In this document: piece by piece, positions 35,370-43,269 of the stretch
Layout of the letters: every line of letters starts with the position of its first letter
Position numbering within the stretch: the stretch's first letter is position 1
Origin: an uncultured Bacteroides sp.
GTDB lineage: Bacteria > Bacteroidota > Bacteroidia > Bacteroidales > Bacteroidaceae
Length of the DNA stretch: 64,000 nucleotides
Assembly: GCA_900553185.1 (NCBI GenBank)
Contig: USCT01000009.1
Coordinates: 1-64,000 of the forward strand
Reading direction: 5' to 3'
Translations under genes and position numbers: made by a program
Notes under the pieces: generated by a model
What the model was told of the DNA's origin: nothing
Database searches by the model: none
What the model saw: only the letters and a program-made list of their open reading frames with translations

Positions 35370-36599
35370 TCAACTGTATCGCTTGGCTGTCAGTTCGGCA
35401 ATCTTCACCACTACCATCATCGCCTTTTCGATGGAAGGTATCGGAACGAATTCATAACGGCCATGGAAATTCAATCCGCCGGCAAAGATATTCGGACAAG
35501 GAAGTCCCTTGAACGACAACTGAGCACCGTCTGTTCCGCCACGAATTGCTTTTACCTTCGGCTCTACTCCGGCTTCCTGCATGGCCGCAAAGGCGATATC
35601 GATGATATGCATCAGGGGTTCCACCTGCTGACGCATGTTGTAATACTGGTCTTTCAATTCTACCGTAACCACCTTTTCACCATACTTTTCGTTCAACTGC
35701 TCCGCACATGACAACATCAGCTGTTTCCGCCCCTCAAATTTCTCACGATTATGATCACGGATGATGTAAGAAAGTTCTGTCCGCTCTACCTCTCCTTCCA
35801 TACCGATGAGGTGGAAGAAACCTTCATAACCTTCGGTCGTAGCAGGTGTTTCGTCGGCTGGAAGCAGACTGACAAACTCATTGGCCACCAGCAGAGAATT
35901 GATCATCTTGTTCTTGGCATATCCCGGATGTACATTCCGTCCTTTCACATGTATTTTGGCCGAAGCTGCGTTGAAGTTCTCGAACTCCAGTTCGCCCACC
36001 TCACCACCGTCCATGGTATAAGCCCATTTGGCACCGAATTGCTCCACATTGAATTTGTGGGCACCCAGACCGATTTCCTCGTCCGGATTGAACCCGATAC
36101 GGATTTTACCATGCTTGATTTCGGGATGTTCTTTCAGATAAGCTACCGCTCCGACGATTTCGGCGATACCGGCCTTGTCATCGGCCCCCAGCAAGGTGTG
36201 ACCGTCCGTCACAATCAAATCCTCACCCAAATGATCCAGTAATTCGGGGAATTGTCGCGGTGACAAAACAATTCCTTCTTCGGCACACAACGGAATTTCT
36301 TTTCCATCATATTTCTCAACGATACGCGGCTTTACATTCTCCCCGCTCATATCGGGACTGGTGTCCATGTGAGAAATGAAACCGATAGTAGGAACCTCAC
36401 GGTCAACATTGGCCGGCAACGTAGCAAAGAGGTAACCATTTTCATCCAGTGTAATCTCCTCCAGCCCCAGGGCCTCCAGTTCGGTCTTCAAATATTGTGC
36501 AAACACCATCTGCTTTGGCGTACTTGGAGTTACCCCGGTCGATTCATCAGATTGTGTATCGAAACTTACATACTTTAAAAAACGTTCAATTACCGTCAT
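35370..36599 (-). CDS. pepT: Peptidase T (tripeptide aminopeptidase)
   Basis: A 409-residue M20B metallopeptidase that removes the N-terminal residue from tripeptides in the cytosol. Zinc-site motifs are FISHMDTSPD (His77, Asp79), LLGADDKAGIAE, and NPDEEIGLGAHKF; a dimerisation domain lies between, and the C-terminal IRGGTDGAQLSFKGLPCPNIFAGG ends the active site. The length is standard. It appears monocistronic, with the structured repeat downstream. Confidence 0.96.
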   Translation of the reverse strand: MTVIERFLKYVSFDTQSDESTGVTPSTPKQMVFAQYLKTELEALGLEEITLDENGYLFATLPANVDREVPTIGFISHMDTSPDMSGENVKPRIVEKYDGKEIPLCAEEGIVLSPRQFPELLDHLGEDLIVTDGHTLLGADDKAGIAEIVGAVAYLKEHPEIKHGKIRIGFNPDEEIGLGAHKFNVEQFGAKWAYTMDGGEVGELEFENFNAASAKIHVKGRNVHPGYAKNKMINSLLVANEFVSLLPADETPATTEGYEGFFHLIGMEGEVERTELSYIIRDHNREKFEGRKQLMLSCAEQLNEKYGEKVVTVELKDQYYNMRQQVEPLMHIIDIAFAAMQEAGVEPKVKAIRGGTDGAQLSFKGLPCPNIFAGGLNFHGRYEFVPIPSIEKAMMVVVKIAELTAKRYS

Positions 36600-36707
36600 A
36601 TTTTTCTTCTAGATTTTTATATTAATTCTTCATGGTAAAATTAACAAATGAGCAACAAACGACCAAACAGATTATCATTTTTTCGTAAATCACAAGGTAG
36701 ATTTACG

Positions 36708-36998
36708 TTATTTCCCGGCCCGGATATAGTCATTCAATGCCTCCACGTACTCCTCGAAAGCCTTCTGCCCTGCCGGAGTGATATGCAAGGTGGTGCGCTG
36801 GTTACGGCCGGCATTTACCCGTTCCATGGAAATGTACCCCGCCGCCAGCAGTTTATCCAACTGCACGGACAAGTTACCCGAGGTAGATTCCGTCTTTTCT
36901 TTCAGGTAAACAAAATCGGCTTCCACTACGGACATGAGGATAGACATTACGGCCAGCCTCAACTGGGAATGCAACAACGGATTCAACGGACGGAACAT
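36708..36998 (-). CDS. Winged-helix regulator (HTH_34 / MarR-like)
   Basis: A 96-residue one-domain regulator. The core ILMSVVEADFVYLKEKTESTSGNLSVQLDKLLAAGYISMER is the helix-turn-helix, and RNQRTTLHITPAGQKAFEEYVEAL forms the wing and dimer helix. It lies 23 nt after a membrane-protein gene whose leader carries two matching AGTTTAT-type dyads, so autoregulation is likely. Similar small regulators often respond through a linked membrane protein. Confidence 0.85.
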   Translation of the reverse strand: MFRPLNPLLHSQLRLAVMSILMSVVEADFVYLKEKTESTSGNLSVQLDKLLAAGYISMERVNAGRNQRTTLHITPAGQKAFEEYVEALNDYIRAGK

Positions 36999-37021
36999 AA
37001 AGCCTTACCTCCTCTGCCATC

Positions 37022-37633
37022 TTACCGGGTAACCGGATTCTTGATACGACGTTTTACCTGCCATTGCATGGCACACCCGCCCAGCACCAAAGCAACCAGA
37101 CAGAACAGCATGAAAGAAAGGATTCCATACCCTATCGAATCGTCCATCGAGGTCACATAAAGGTAAGCCATCGAACAGCCTCCTATCAGACAGGAAGACG
37201 CGTAACGCAGCTTCAACAGCACCTCCAGTATGATGACAAGTCCGACGAACAAGGAGGCCAGATATATCAGAAACACCACATTGTAATTCCCATCGTACGA
37301 AAACAGATAGATCCCCGACAGCAGAGCCGGAAAAAGCCACGTATACATCCAGGCTGCATGGAACATCTCGTCGAGGAAGGTCTTGACCCGCCTTTCCCGG
37401 TACCGGAAATCTATCAGCCAGGCCGAAACCGGTATCAGAAACGTGAACCACATCACCTGAGAATCGGGCAGATACTTCCTCAGCACCAGCATACCGACAC
37501 AAATCAAGACTGAAGCCACTCCCGTCATCCACAGGATATCACTGTTCCTGTTACTCAGACGGGCACGATTTTCGGAAATCATCCGGGCTATAAGCCTCAA
37601 ACTTTCCTCTTCTTTCAAAAATTTTTCTTCCAT
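37022..37633 (-). CDS. Multi-pass membrane protein of unknown function
   Basis: A 203-residue protein with a charged N-terminal helix (EEKFLKEEESLRLIARMISE) and about six membrane helices in pairs, starting at about residue 33. No enzyme motif is visible; a polar RYRERRVKTFLDEMFHAAW segment lies in a cytoplasmic loop. It is encoded with the HTH_34 regulator and is probably its functional partner. No confident family name can be given. Confidence 0.7.
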   Translation of the reverse strand: MEEKFLKEEESLRLIARMISENRARLSNRNSDILWMTGVASVLICVGMLVLRKYLPDSQVMWFTFLIPVSAWLIDFRYRERRVKTFLDEMFHAAWMYTWLFPALLSGIYLFSYDGNYNVVFLIYLASLFVGLVIILEVLLKLRYASSCLIGGCSMAYLYVTSMDDSIGYGILSFMLFCLVALVLGGCAMQWQVKRRIKNPVTR

Positions 37634-37651
37634 TGTATAGCGGTCATTAAA

Positions 37652-37668
37652 AGTTTATATCATAAACT
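37652..37668 (-). promoter_or_regulatory. Operator dyad 1 (AGTTTAT-ATC-ATAAACT)
   Basis: A perfect 7-3-7 dyad in the leader of the membrane-protein/HTH_34 operon, 18 nt before the ATG. It matches the dyad at 37734-37748. Confidence 0.75.
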
Positions 37669-37718
37669 AAAAAAGAAATAAAAAAGGAAGAAGTTACTTC
37701 TTCACACCTTGTATGCTT

Positions 37719-37752
37719 ACAAATATACTAAAAAGTTTATGACATAAACCAA
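37719..37752 (-). promoter_or_regulatory. Promoter with operator dyad 2
   Basis: Minus-strand -7 box TATATTTG (37719-37726) and TTTG (37749-37752), spaced 22 nt. A second dyad, GTTTAT-GAC-ATAAAC (37734-37748), occupies the spacer, so a bound repressor would block the polymerase. Confidence 0.7.
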
Positions 37753-37792
37753 AAAGAACGGGAAAAAAGATGAGGTGCAACAAAAATCTTTC

Positions 37793-37800
37793 GTACTTTT
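37793..37800 (+). promoter_or_regulatory. -7 box of the BamA-like gene
   Basis: TACTTTTG, 48 nt before the ATG at 37849. The gene is divergent from the HTH_34 operon; operator 2 lies 45 nt upstream of this box and could affect it too. Confidence 0.6.
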
Positions 37801-37848
37801 GCATACGATAAGGAGATAAATCCTTAATACATTACACTACAGACATCA

Positions 37849-39057
37849 ATGAGAAGAGTTATTTTATTATGCCTCATGTGCCTGACCATTGCAAGTGGTT
37901 TCGCACAAGTCGCCGAAACCCCGTCCGACACAGCTTCTACTCCCGAACGTACACTTACCAAGAAGGAACTCCACAAGCTGAAAGTGGCCAAACGGAATTT
38001 TCACTACAACATTCTGGGAGGACCCAGTTATTCGCCGGATTTCGGCGTACTGATAGGCGGTAGCGCCCTGATGACTTTCCGCATGGATCCCAAGGACACC
38101 ACCATGATGCGTTCGGTAATTCCGGCTTCCATGGCTTTCATGTTTTCGGGCGGACTGAACATCGTGGTAAAACCCCAACTGTTCTTCAAAAATGACAAAT
38201 TCCGTATCTTCGGACAATTCATCTACAAGAACACCCAGGAAAACTACTACGGCGTAGGCTACGATACCAACAAGAATTACGTCAGAAGTGAAACCACCAG
38301 CCAATACCAGTACAGCGGTGTACAAATCAATCCCTGGTTCCTTTTCCGCCTGGGAGAAAGCAACTTTTTTCTGGGACCACAGATTGACCTGAACTACGAC
38401 AAAATGAAGGATGTGGCCGAAGGAATCACTCAGGATCCTTATTACATAGCCGCCGGAGGTACACCCGACGGATATAGCAATTTCAGTTCCGGCGTAGGCT
38501 TCCTGCTCAGTTATGATACACGCGACATCCCGGCCAATCCCTACAAAGGACTTTACCTCGATTTTCGCGGACTGATGTATCAGAAATGGCTCGGTGGCGA
38601 CAACAACTTCTACAAGCTGGAACTTGACTACCGCCAATACAAAAGCGTGGGAAAGCGCAAAGTCATCGCTTGGACCCTGCAAAGCAAGAACGTCATCGGA
38701 AGCAACATTCCATTGAACAAATATGTACTGAGCGGAACTCCATTCGACCTGCGCGGATACTACATGGGACAATACCGGGACAAAACCTCCCACATGGCAC
38801 TGGTAGAATACCGGCAGATGTTCAACAACGACCAGGACACATGGCTCAAACGAATCGTTTCGCACCTGGGATATGTAGCCTGGGGAGGCGTAGGATTCAT
38901 GGGACCCGACCCGGTACACATCGAAGGTATCCTGCCGAATGCGGGACTCGGATTACGCATTGAAGTACAGCCACGCATGAATGTCCGCCTGGACATCGGA
39001 CGCAACTTCATCAACAAGCAGAACCTGTTTTACCTGAATATGACAGAGGCTTTCTGA
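37849..39057 (+). CDS. POTRA-less BamA/TamA-like outer membrane protein
   Basis: A 402-residue outer-membrane barrel with signal peptide (MRRVILLCLMCLTIASGFAQ). There are no POTRA repeats; the protein is essentially an Omp85-type barrel. SVGFLL-like YDTRDIPANPYKGLYLDFRG, FDLRGYYMGQYRDK (the VRGF/Y-like loop motif) and the final strand ending in FYLNMTEAF with aromatic C-terminus support this. Omp85 members insert or translocate outer-membrane proteins, but such short versions are uncharacterised and may be surface assembly factors. It is monocistronic. Confidence 0.8.
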   Translation: MRRVILLCLMCLTIASGFAQVAETPSDTASTPERTLTKKELHKLKVAKRNFHYNILGGPSYSPDFGVLIGGSALMTFRMDPKDTTMMRSVIPASMAFMFSGGLNIVVKPQLFFKNDKFRIFGQFIYKNTQENYYGVGYDTNKNYVRSETTSQYQYSGVQINPWFLFRLGESNFFLGPQIDLNYDKMKDVAEGITQDPYYIAAGGTPDGYSNFSSGVGFLLSYDTRDIPANPYKGLYLDFRGLMYQKWLGGDNNFYKLELDYRQYKSVGKRKVIAWTLQSKNVIGSNIPLNKYVLSGTPFDLRGYYMGQYRDKTSHMALVEYRQMFNNDQDTWLKRIVSHLGYVAWGGVGFMGPDPVHIEGILPNAGLGLRIEVQPRMNVRLDIGRNFINKQNLFYLNMTEAF

Positions 39058-39102
39058 GTATGTCACCCGGAAAGCCCCTCTTTGTATAACTTACTATTTT
39101 TT

Positions 39103-39146
39103 AATCCTTTGCCCGAATCTGTATACAGACAAGCAGGCAAGGGATT
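39103..39146 (+). terminator. Terminator of the BamA-like gene
   Basis: Stem AATCCTTTGCC and GGCAAGGGATT (one T-G pair) with an inner palindrome CTGTATACAG in the loop, then TTTTT. Confidence 0.8.
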
Positions 39147-39161
39147 TTTCTTTACCACATA

Positions 39162-40568
39162 TCAAAAACAGCTGGAACCGTCGAAACAATGGGTGCAGAC
39201 CTTGCACTTCGGCAGGCCGATGGCCTCAATCAGCGTTTCCAGTGTATTGAATTTCAGGGAAGTCAGTCCGAAGCGGGCACGGATACGTTCCACCAGCTCC
39301 TTGTACTCCGGTGAATCGGTCGTAGCATACTTGTCCAGCTTCGCATTTGCGTCGCCCTCTATTTCCTGGATGATACGGCGGGTTATCAGTTCCATGTCAC
39401 TCTTCGAAGAAGTAAAGCCGATGAACGGACAACCATAAATAAGCGGCGGGCATGCAATACGCATGTGAACTTCCTTGGCCCCATAATCGAAAAGCACCTT
39501 CACATTATCCCGGAGCTGGGTACCCCGCACGATAGAATCGTCGCAGAACAGAACGCGCTTTCCCTCCAGCATGGCCCTGTTAGGAATCAATTTCATCTTG
39601 GCCACCAGCGAACGCATTTCCTGATTGCTCGGCGTAAAGCTGCGTGGCCATGTCGGAGTATACTTGGCAATAGCCCGATGATAAGGCACCCCCTTTCCTT
39701 CGGCATATCCCAGCGCCATACCTACACCCGAATCCGGAATACCGCAGGCACAATCCACCTCCGATTCATCAGTCTGACCCATTTTGTAACCCGATACGAA
39801 ACGTACCTCTTCTACGTTCTTTTCCTCGTAGCACGAAGCCGGAAAGCCGTAATACACCCACAGGAATGAACAGATCTGCATCTTGTCGTTCGGCTTGCGG
39901 AGCTGTTCCAGGCCGTCGGCACGCATCCGGATAATCTCTCCCGGGCCTACATAACGCTCAATCTCGTAATCCAGGTTCGGAAAACTGCTCGACTCGCTGG
40001 TAGCGGCGTATGCCCCTTCCTTCTTGCCGATCACAATCGGCGTACGTCCCCACTGGTCGCGGGCCACGATGATACCGTCTTCGGTAAGAATCAGCATGGA
40101 ACAGGAACCTTTGATTTTCTTGAAAACGTGTTCAATCCCCTCTACAAAAGTCTTTCCCTGGATAATCAACAGGGCAATGAGCTCCGTCTGGTTGGTCTTT
40201 CCCATACTCATTTCAGAAAAGTGCATGTTGGCTTCGAGCAATTCCTGCACCAGTTCCTCCCGATTATTGATCTTTGCAACTGTAACGATGGCGAAATGCC
40301 CCAAATGAGAATTGATCAGGATAGGCTGAGGGTCCGTATCGCTGATAACGCCGATACCGGCTTTGCCTCTGAATTTTGACAACTCTGGTTCAAATTTCGT
40401 ACGAAAGTATGAACTTTCCAGGCTATGAATCGTACGGGCAAAGCCTTCACCCTCCGCATAAGTAGCCATACCGGCACGTTTCGTGCCCAAATGAGAATTA
40501 TAATCTGTCCCGTAAAATAAATCGGTCACACATTCAGTCTGAGAGACTGTTCCGAAAAATCCTCCCAT
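39162..40568 (-). CDS. PurF-like protein lacking the N-terminal catalytic cysteine
   Basis: A 468-residue homologue of amidophosphoribosyltransferase. The phosphoribosyltransferase half is intact, with the PRPP motif VLFCDDSIVRGTQ (339-351). The class-II glutaminase half is recognisable (GIGVISDTDPQP, LGHFAIVTVAKINN), but the chain starts MGGFFG, without the Cys2 nucleophile needed to hydrolyse glutamine. No upstream start restores it. Four C-terminal cysteines (455, 458, 461, 467) might bind a metal or Fe-S cluster. It may use free ammonia, or act on another substrate; a second, normal purF is expected elsewhere. Confidence 0.85.
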   Translation of the reverse strand: MGGFFGTVSQTECVTDLFYGTDYNSHLGTKRAGMATYAEGEGFARTIHSLESSYFRTKFEPELSKFRGKAGIGVISDTDPQPILINSHLGHFAIVTVAKINNREELVQELLEANMHFSEMSMGKTNQTELIALLIIQGKTFVEGIEHVFKKIKGSCSMLILTEDGIIVARDQWGRTPIVIGKKEGAYAATSESSSFPNLDYEIERYVGPGEIIRMRADGLEQLRKPNDKMQICSFLWVYYGFPASCYEEKNVEEVRFVSGYKMGQTDESEVDCACGIPDSGVGMALGYAEGKGVPYHRAIAKYTPTWPRSFTPSNQEMRSLVAKMKLIPNRAMLEGKRVLFCDDSIVRGTQLRDNVKVLFDYGAKEVHMRIACPPLIYGCPFIGFTSSKSDMELITRRIIQEIEGDANAKLDKYATTDSPEYKELVERIRARFGLTSLKFNTLETLIEAIGLPKCKVCTHCFDGSSCF

Positions 40569-40605
40569 AGTGTTAGTTTAGTAGTTCTATAAATGAAAAT
40601 TTTTG

Positions 40606-40637
40606 CAAAAATACGAAAATGGAAGAATATACGCAAA
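40606..40637 (-). promoter_or_regulatory. Promoter of the PurF-like gene
   Basis: Minus-strand -7 box TATTTTTG (40606-40613) and -33 box TTTG (40634-40637), spaced 20 nt. Confidence 0.75.
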
Positions 40638-40659
40638 CGGGAAGCGTTAAGACACGAAA

Positions 40660-40690
40660 AAAGGAAATCTCTTTTCCAAAGACTTCCTTT
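40660..40690 (-). terminator. Terminator of the SRP-tRNA transcript
   Basis: Stem of 11 bp (arms 40660-40670 and 40680-40690, one wobble on the minus strand) followed by six T on the minus strand, 5 nt past the second tRNA gene. Confidence 0.8.
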
Positions 40691-40694
40691 CTGA

Positions 40695-40767
40695 GCCTCT
40701 TGTCGGATTCGAACCAACGACCCCGAGATTACAAATCACGTGCTCTGGCCAACTGAGCTAAAGAGGC
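40695..40767 (-). tRNA. tRNA-Thr (TGT), downstream copy
   Basis: 73 nt on the minus strand starting GCCTCTTTAGCTCAG. Acceptor GCCTCTT pairs with AAGAGGC, D-arm GCTC/GAGC, TGT in loop TTTGTAA, T-arm GTCGTTGGTTCGAATCCGAC-like with TTCGAAT. The CCA end is not encoded. The anticodon stem has one T-T mismatch. It is identical to the copy at 40827-40899. Confidence 0.95.
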
Positions 40768-40826
40768 AAACGAGTAAGTATTTTCTTTTAGAATCCGCAA
40801 ACGCTTACTCTCGTCTGCTTTTTCGA

Positions 40827-40899
40827 GCCTCTTGTCGGATTCGAACCAACGACCCCGAGATTACAAATCACGTGCTCTGGCCAACTGAGCTAAAGAGGC
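40827..40899 (-). tRNA. tRNA-Thr (TGT), upstream copy
   Basis: Base-for-base identical to the copy at 40695-40767, separated from it by 59 nt that can fold into a CGAGTAAG/CTTACTC hairpin. The transcript probably starts before the SRP RNA gene. Confidence 0.95.
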
Positions 40900-40905
40900 G
40901 GGGGT

Positions 40906-41001
40906 GGGTAAGCTTACTATATCGCGCCGCTACAACCAACTACCTTTGCTGCGATCAAGCCCTGGAGGATTCGAAGGGAGCTGGCCGTATGGGACTTACC
41001 C
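40906..41001 (-). ncRNA. ffs: Signal recognition particle RNA, small bacterial type
   Basis: A 96-nt minus-strand rod. Ends GGGTAAG and CTTACCC pair, and the apical part has CCAGGGCTTGATCGCAGCAAAGG, where CAGG and GCAGC are the conserved asymmetric-loop sequences of SRP helix 8 that bind Ffh. It lies 6 nt upstream of the tRNA-Thr pair and shares their promoter. A covariance-model search would settle the exact ends. Confidence 0.8.
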
Positions 41002-41054
41002 GTTTTTCTTTGCTTTCGGGAGATGACCCGGAGGTTATTTCTCGATTGCGGGTG

Positions 41055-41085
41055 CAAAGGTAGGCATTTCTTTGAAATCTGCAAT
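41055..41085 (-). promoter_or_regulatory. Promoter of the SRP RNA and tRNA-Thr transcript
   Basis: Minus-strand -7 box TACCTTTG (41055-41062) with ATTG (41082-41085), one mismatch from TTTG, at 19 nt. Confidence 0.75.
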
Positions 41086-41167
41086 ACCTTTTGCAAAAAA
41101 AATGCAGTTTTTTTGTAGGAAATGCGATTTTTTCCGGTTTTTCATTCCTACAACGACCGAAAAAACG

Positions 41168-41175
41168 TACTTTTG
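41168..41175 (+). promoter_or_regulatory. -7 box of the DUF4199-GT2 operon
   Basis: TACTTTTG, 24 nt before ATG 41200. It is divergent from the SRP promoter. Confidence 0.6.
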
Positions 41176-41199
41176 CATCCATAAATAAAATATTCGCAC

Positions 41200-41736
41200 A
41201 TGACACAAGACCAACCCATCCACCTGCAACAGACCGCCATGTATTTCGGGACGTTCATGGGATTATTCTGGATCATCAAATTCACCTTTCTCCCACTGGG
41301 CTTTACCATCCCCCTGCTGCAGTTCCTATTTGTGTTGCTCACCTGTTTTGTCCCTATCCTGGGATACTTATATACCCGTAAGTTCCGCGACCGGTATAGT
41401 GGAGGAAGCATCACTTTCTCACGCGCATTTGCCTTTACCGTTCTCATGTATTTCTTTGCCGCCCTGCTGGCTGCCGTAGCTCACTACATTTATTTTCGCT
41501 TTCTCGACAACGGTTTTCTGGCAGAAAGCTATATCGGGCAGCTGGAAGCCATGAAACCCGCCGCTACGGAAGAACTGAAGGAAAGCATCGACCAGTTCAT
41601 CGAAGGTTTCAGCCTGATTTCCTCGCTCTCGCCCATCCAGCTCACCTTTCAGCTGATCTCGCAGAACTTCATGTACGGAGTCTTGCTGGCACTTCCCACT
41701 TCCCTGCTGGTCATGCGGAAAAAACGTCACGAATAA
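41200..41736 (+). CDS. DUF4199 membrane protein
   Basis: A 178-residue protein with four membrane helices (about 17-34, 40-56, 75-98 and 145-165) in the DUF4199 pattern: GSITFSRAFAFTVLMYFFAALLAA between helices two and three, and a charged loop EELKESIDQF before the last helix. Function unknown; family members often accompany a GT2 glycosyltransferase, as here (25 nt apart). Confidence 0.85.
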   Translation: MTQDQPIHLQQTAMYFGTFMGLFWIIKFTFLPLGFTIPLLQFLFVLLTCFVPILGYLYTRKFRDRYSGGSITFSRAFAFTVLMYFFAALLAAVAHYIYFRFLDNGFLAESYIGQLEAMKPAATEELKESIDQFIEGFSLISSLSPIQLTFQLISQNFMYGVLLALPTSLLVMRKKRHE

Positions 41737-41761
41737 AAATCTTTTTAATAACATAATATAC

Positions 41762-42712
41762 ATGGACATATCTGTTGTAATACCTTTATATAATGAAGAA
41801 GAATCCTTGCCCGAACTCTATGCTTGGATTGAACGTGTAATGAATGCCAACGGCTTCAGCTACGAAGTAATTTTCGTAAACGACGGAAGCACAGACGGTT
41901 CCTGGAAAGTCATCGAAGGACTCAAACAAAAATCCGATTGCGTAAAAGGAATCAAGTTCCGCCGGAACTATGGAAAATCGCCCGCCCTCTTCTGCGGATT
42001 CGAAAAAGCACAGGGCGACGTGGTCATCACCATGGACGCCGACCTGCAGGACAGTCCCGATGAAATACCGGAACTGTACCGGATGATTACACAAGACGGA
42101 TATGATCTGGTATCCGGATGGAAGCAGAAACGGTACGACCCGCTCTCAAAAACCATTCCTACCAAACTCTTCAATGCCACCGCACGTGCCGTTTCGGGTA
42201 TTCATAACCTGCACGACTTCAACTGCGGCCTCAAGGCCTACCGACGCGACGTGGTAAAAAACATCGAAGTATACGGCGAAATGCACCGCTACATCCCTTA
42301 TCTGGCCAAAAATGCCGGATTTACCCGCATCGGTGAAAAGGTAGTACACCACCAGGCCCGCAAGTACGGAAAGACCAAATTCGGACTGAACCGTTTCGTC
42401 AACGGTTACCTCGACCTGCTGACTCTCTGGTTCCTGTCCACCTTCGGCGTGAAACCCATGCACATCTTCGGATTCCTGGGATCCATCATGTTTATCCTTG
42501 GATTTATCTCGGTCATCATCGTAGGAGCCAGCAAGCTTTATGACATGTATTGCGGAAATCCGTACCGCCTGGTAACGGAAAATCCGTACTTCTATCTGGC
42601 ACTGACCACCATGGTGATCGGTACCCAGCTGTTTCTGGCCGGATTCCTGGGAGAACTGATAGCCCGCAATTCTACTGAACGAAACAAATACCAAATCGAA
42701 AAAGAACTGTAA
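41762..42712 (+). CDS. GT2 glycosyltransferase, polyprenyl-phosphate type
   Basis: A 316-residue transferase resembling GtrB/DPM1-type enzymes. The catalytic domain has VVIPLYNEEESLPELY, FVNDGSTDGS and MDADLQDSPDEIPELY (DxD metal site), and HHQARKYGKTKFGLNRF near its end. Two C-terminal membrane helices (about 235-258 and 275-297) anchor it. It likely moves a sugar from a nucleotide donor to undecaprenyl phosphate for surface glycan building. Its sugar specificity is not evident. Confidence 0.88.
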   Translation: MDISVVIPLYNEEESLPELYAWIERVMNANGFSYEVIFVNDGSTDGSWKVIEGLKQKSDCVKGIKFRRNYGKSPALFCGFEKAQGDVVITMDADLQDSPDEIPELYRMITQDGYDLVSGWKQKRYDPLSKTIPTKLFNATARAVSGIHNLHDFNCGLKAYRRDVVKNIEVYGEMHRYIPYLAKNAGFTRIGEKVVHHQARKYGKTKFGLNRFVNGYLDLLTLWFLSTFGVKPMHIFGFLGSIMFILGFISVIIVGASKLYDMYCGNPYRLVTENPYFYLALTTMVIGTQLFLAGFLGELIARNSTERNKYQIEKEL

Positions 42713-42717
42713 TCCGT

Positions 42718-43269
42718 ATGAAGAAACTACCGGTTATCGTATGCATTCTGCTGGCTTTTTTCTGCTTTCCGGCCTGTGAAGAAGAAGATTGTCCCCTCAA
42801 CACCCTGTCGTATGCCAAATTCCAACTGGTAAACCAGTACGGACAGTCTATCAGCTACCTCGACACCATCACCGTCATCGGACAGATCAAGGCCGATGTA
42901 ACCCGCTATGACACCCTGTCCGACGGAACCCTGCACGAAGTCATCGTACACGATTCCCTCATCAGCGACACCCTGATCAATCGGGAAACCAACGTCAGCA
43001 CCCTCAGTATACCGTTGAGCTATGACGACGAGACCCTCATCACCCTCGTCTACAACAATACGTATAAAGACCAGTTTACCATCCATCACCGGAACATTCC
43101 CTATTTTCTGAACCTGGATTGCGGAACCATGATGTTCTATGAAATAACCGGAGTCACTCCCGATCAGATTCGTATGATGGACTCCATCGTTATCACTAAC
43201 CCGAATATCGACAACAATGAAAAAGAAAATTTCAAGTTATATTTTACCACTTCTTCTGATGGGGAGTAG
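42718..43269 (+). CDS. DUF6452-like lipoprotein
   Basis: A 183-residue lipoprotein with lipobox FPAC (Cys20) followed by acidic residues. The rest is beta-rich, with CPLNTLSYAKFQLVN at the start and NLDCGTMMFYEI near the end; the cysteines could bridge. It overlaps the next gene by 53 nt, a sign of close coupling. The family name is from memory of a Bacteroidales-only family and is tentative; function unknown. Confidence 0.6.
   Translation: MKKLPVIVCILLAFFCFPACEEEDCPLNTLSYAKFQLVNQYGQSISYLDTITVIGQIKADVTRYDTLSDGTLHEVIVHDSLISDTLINRETNVSTLSIPLSYDDETLITLVYNNTYKDQFTIHHRNIPYFLNLDCGTMMFYEITGVTPDQIRMMDSIVITNPNIDNNEKENFKLYFTTSSDGE

Noticed and set aside
37867..38919. Long minus-strand frame opposite the BamA-like gene
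   Set aside because: A shadow of the plus-strand gene: no domain, signal peptide or start context, and the plus strand has clear barrel motifs.
40695..40899. Direct repeats with a spacer, possible CRISPR
   Set aside because: The repeats are two complete tRNA-Thr genes; there are only two, and no cas genes are near.
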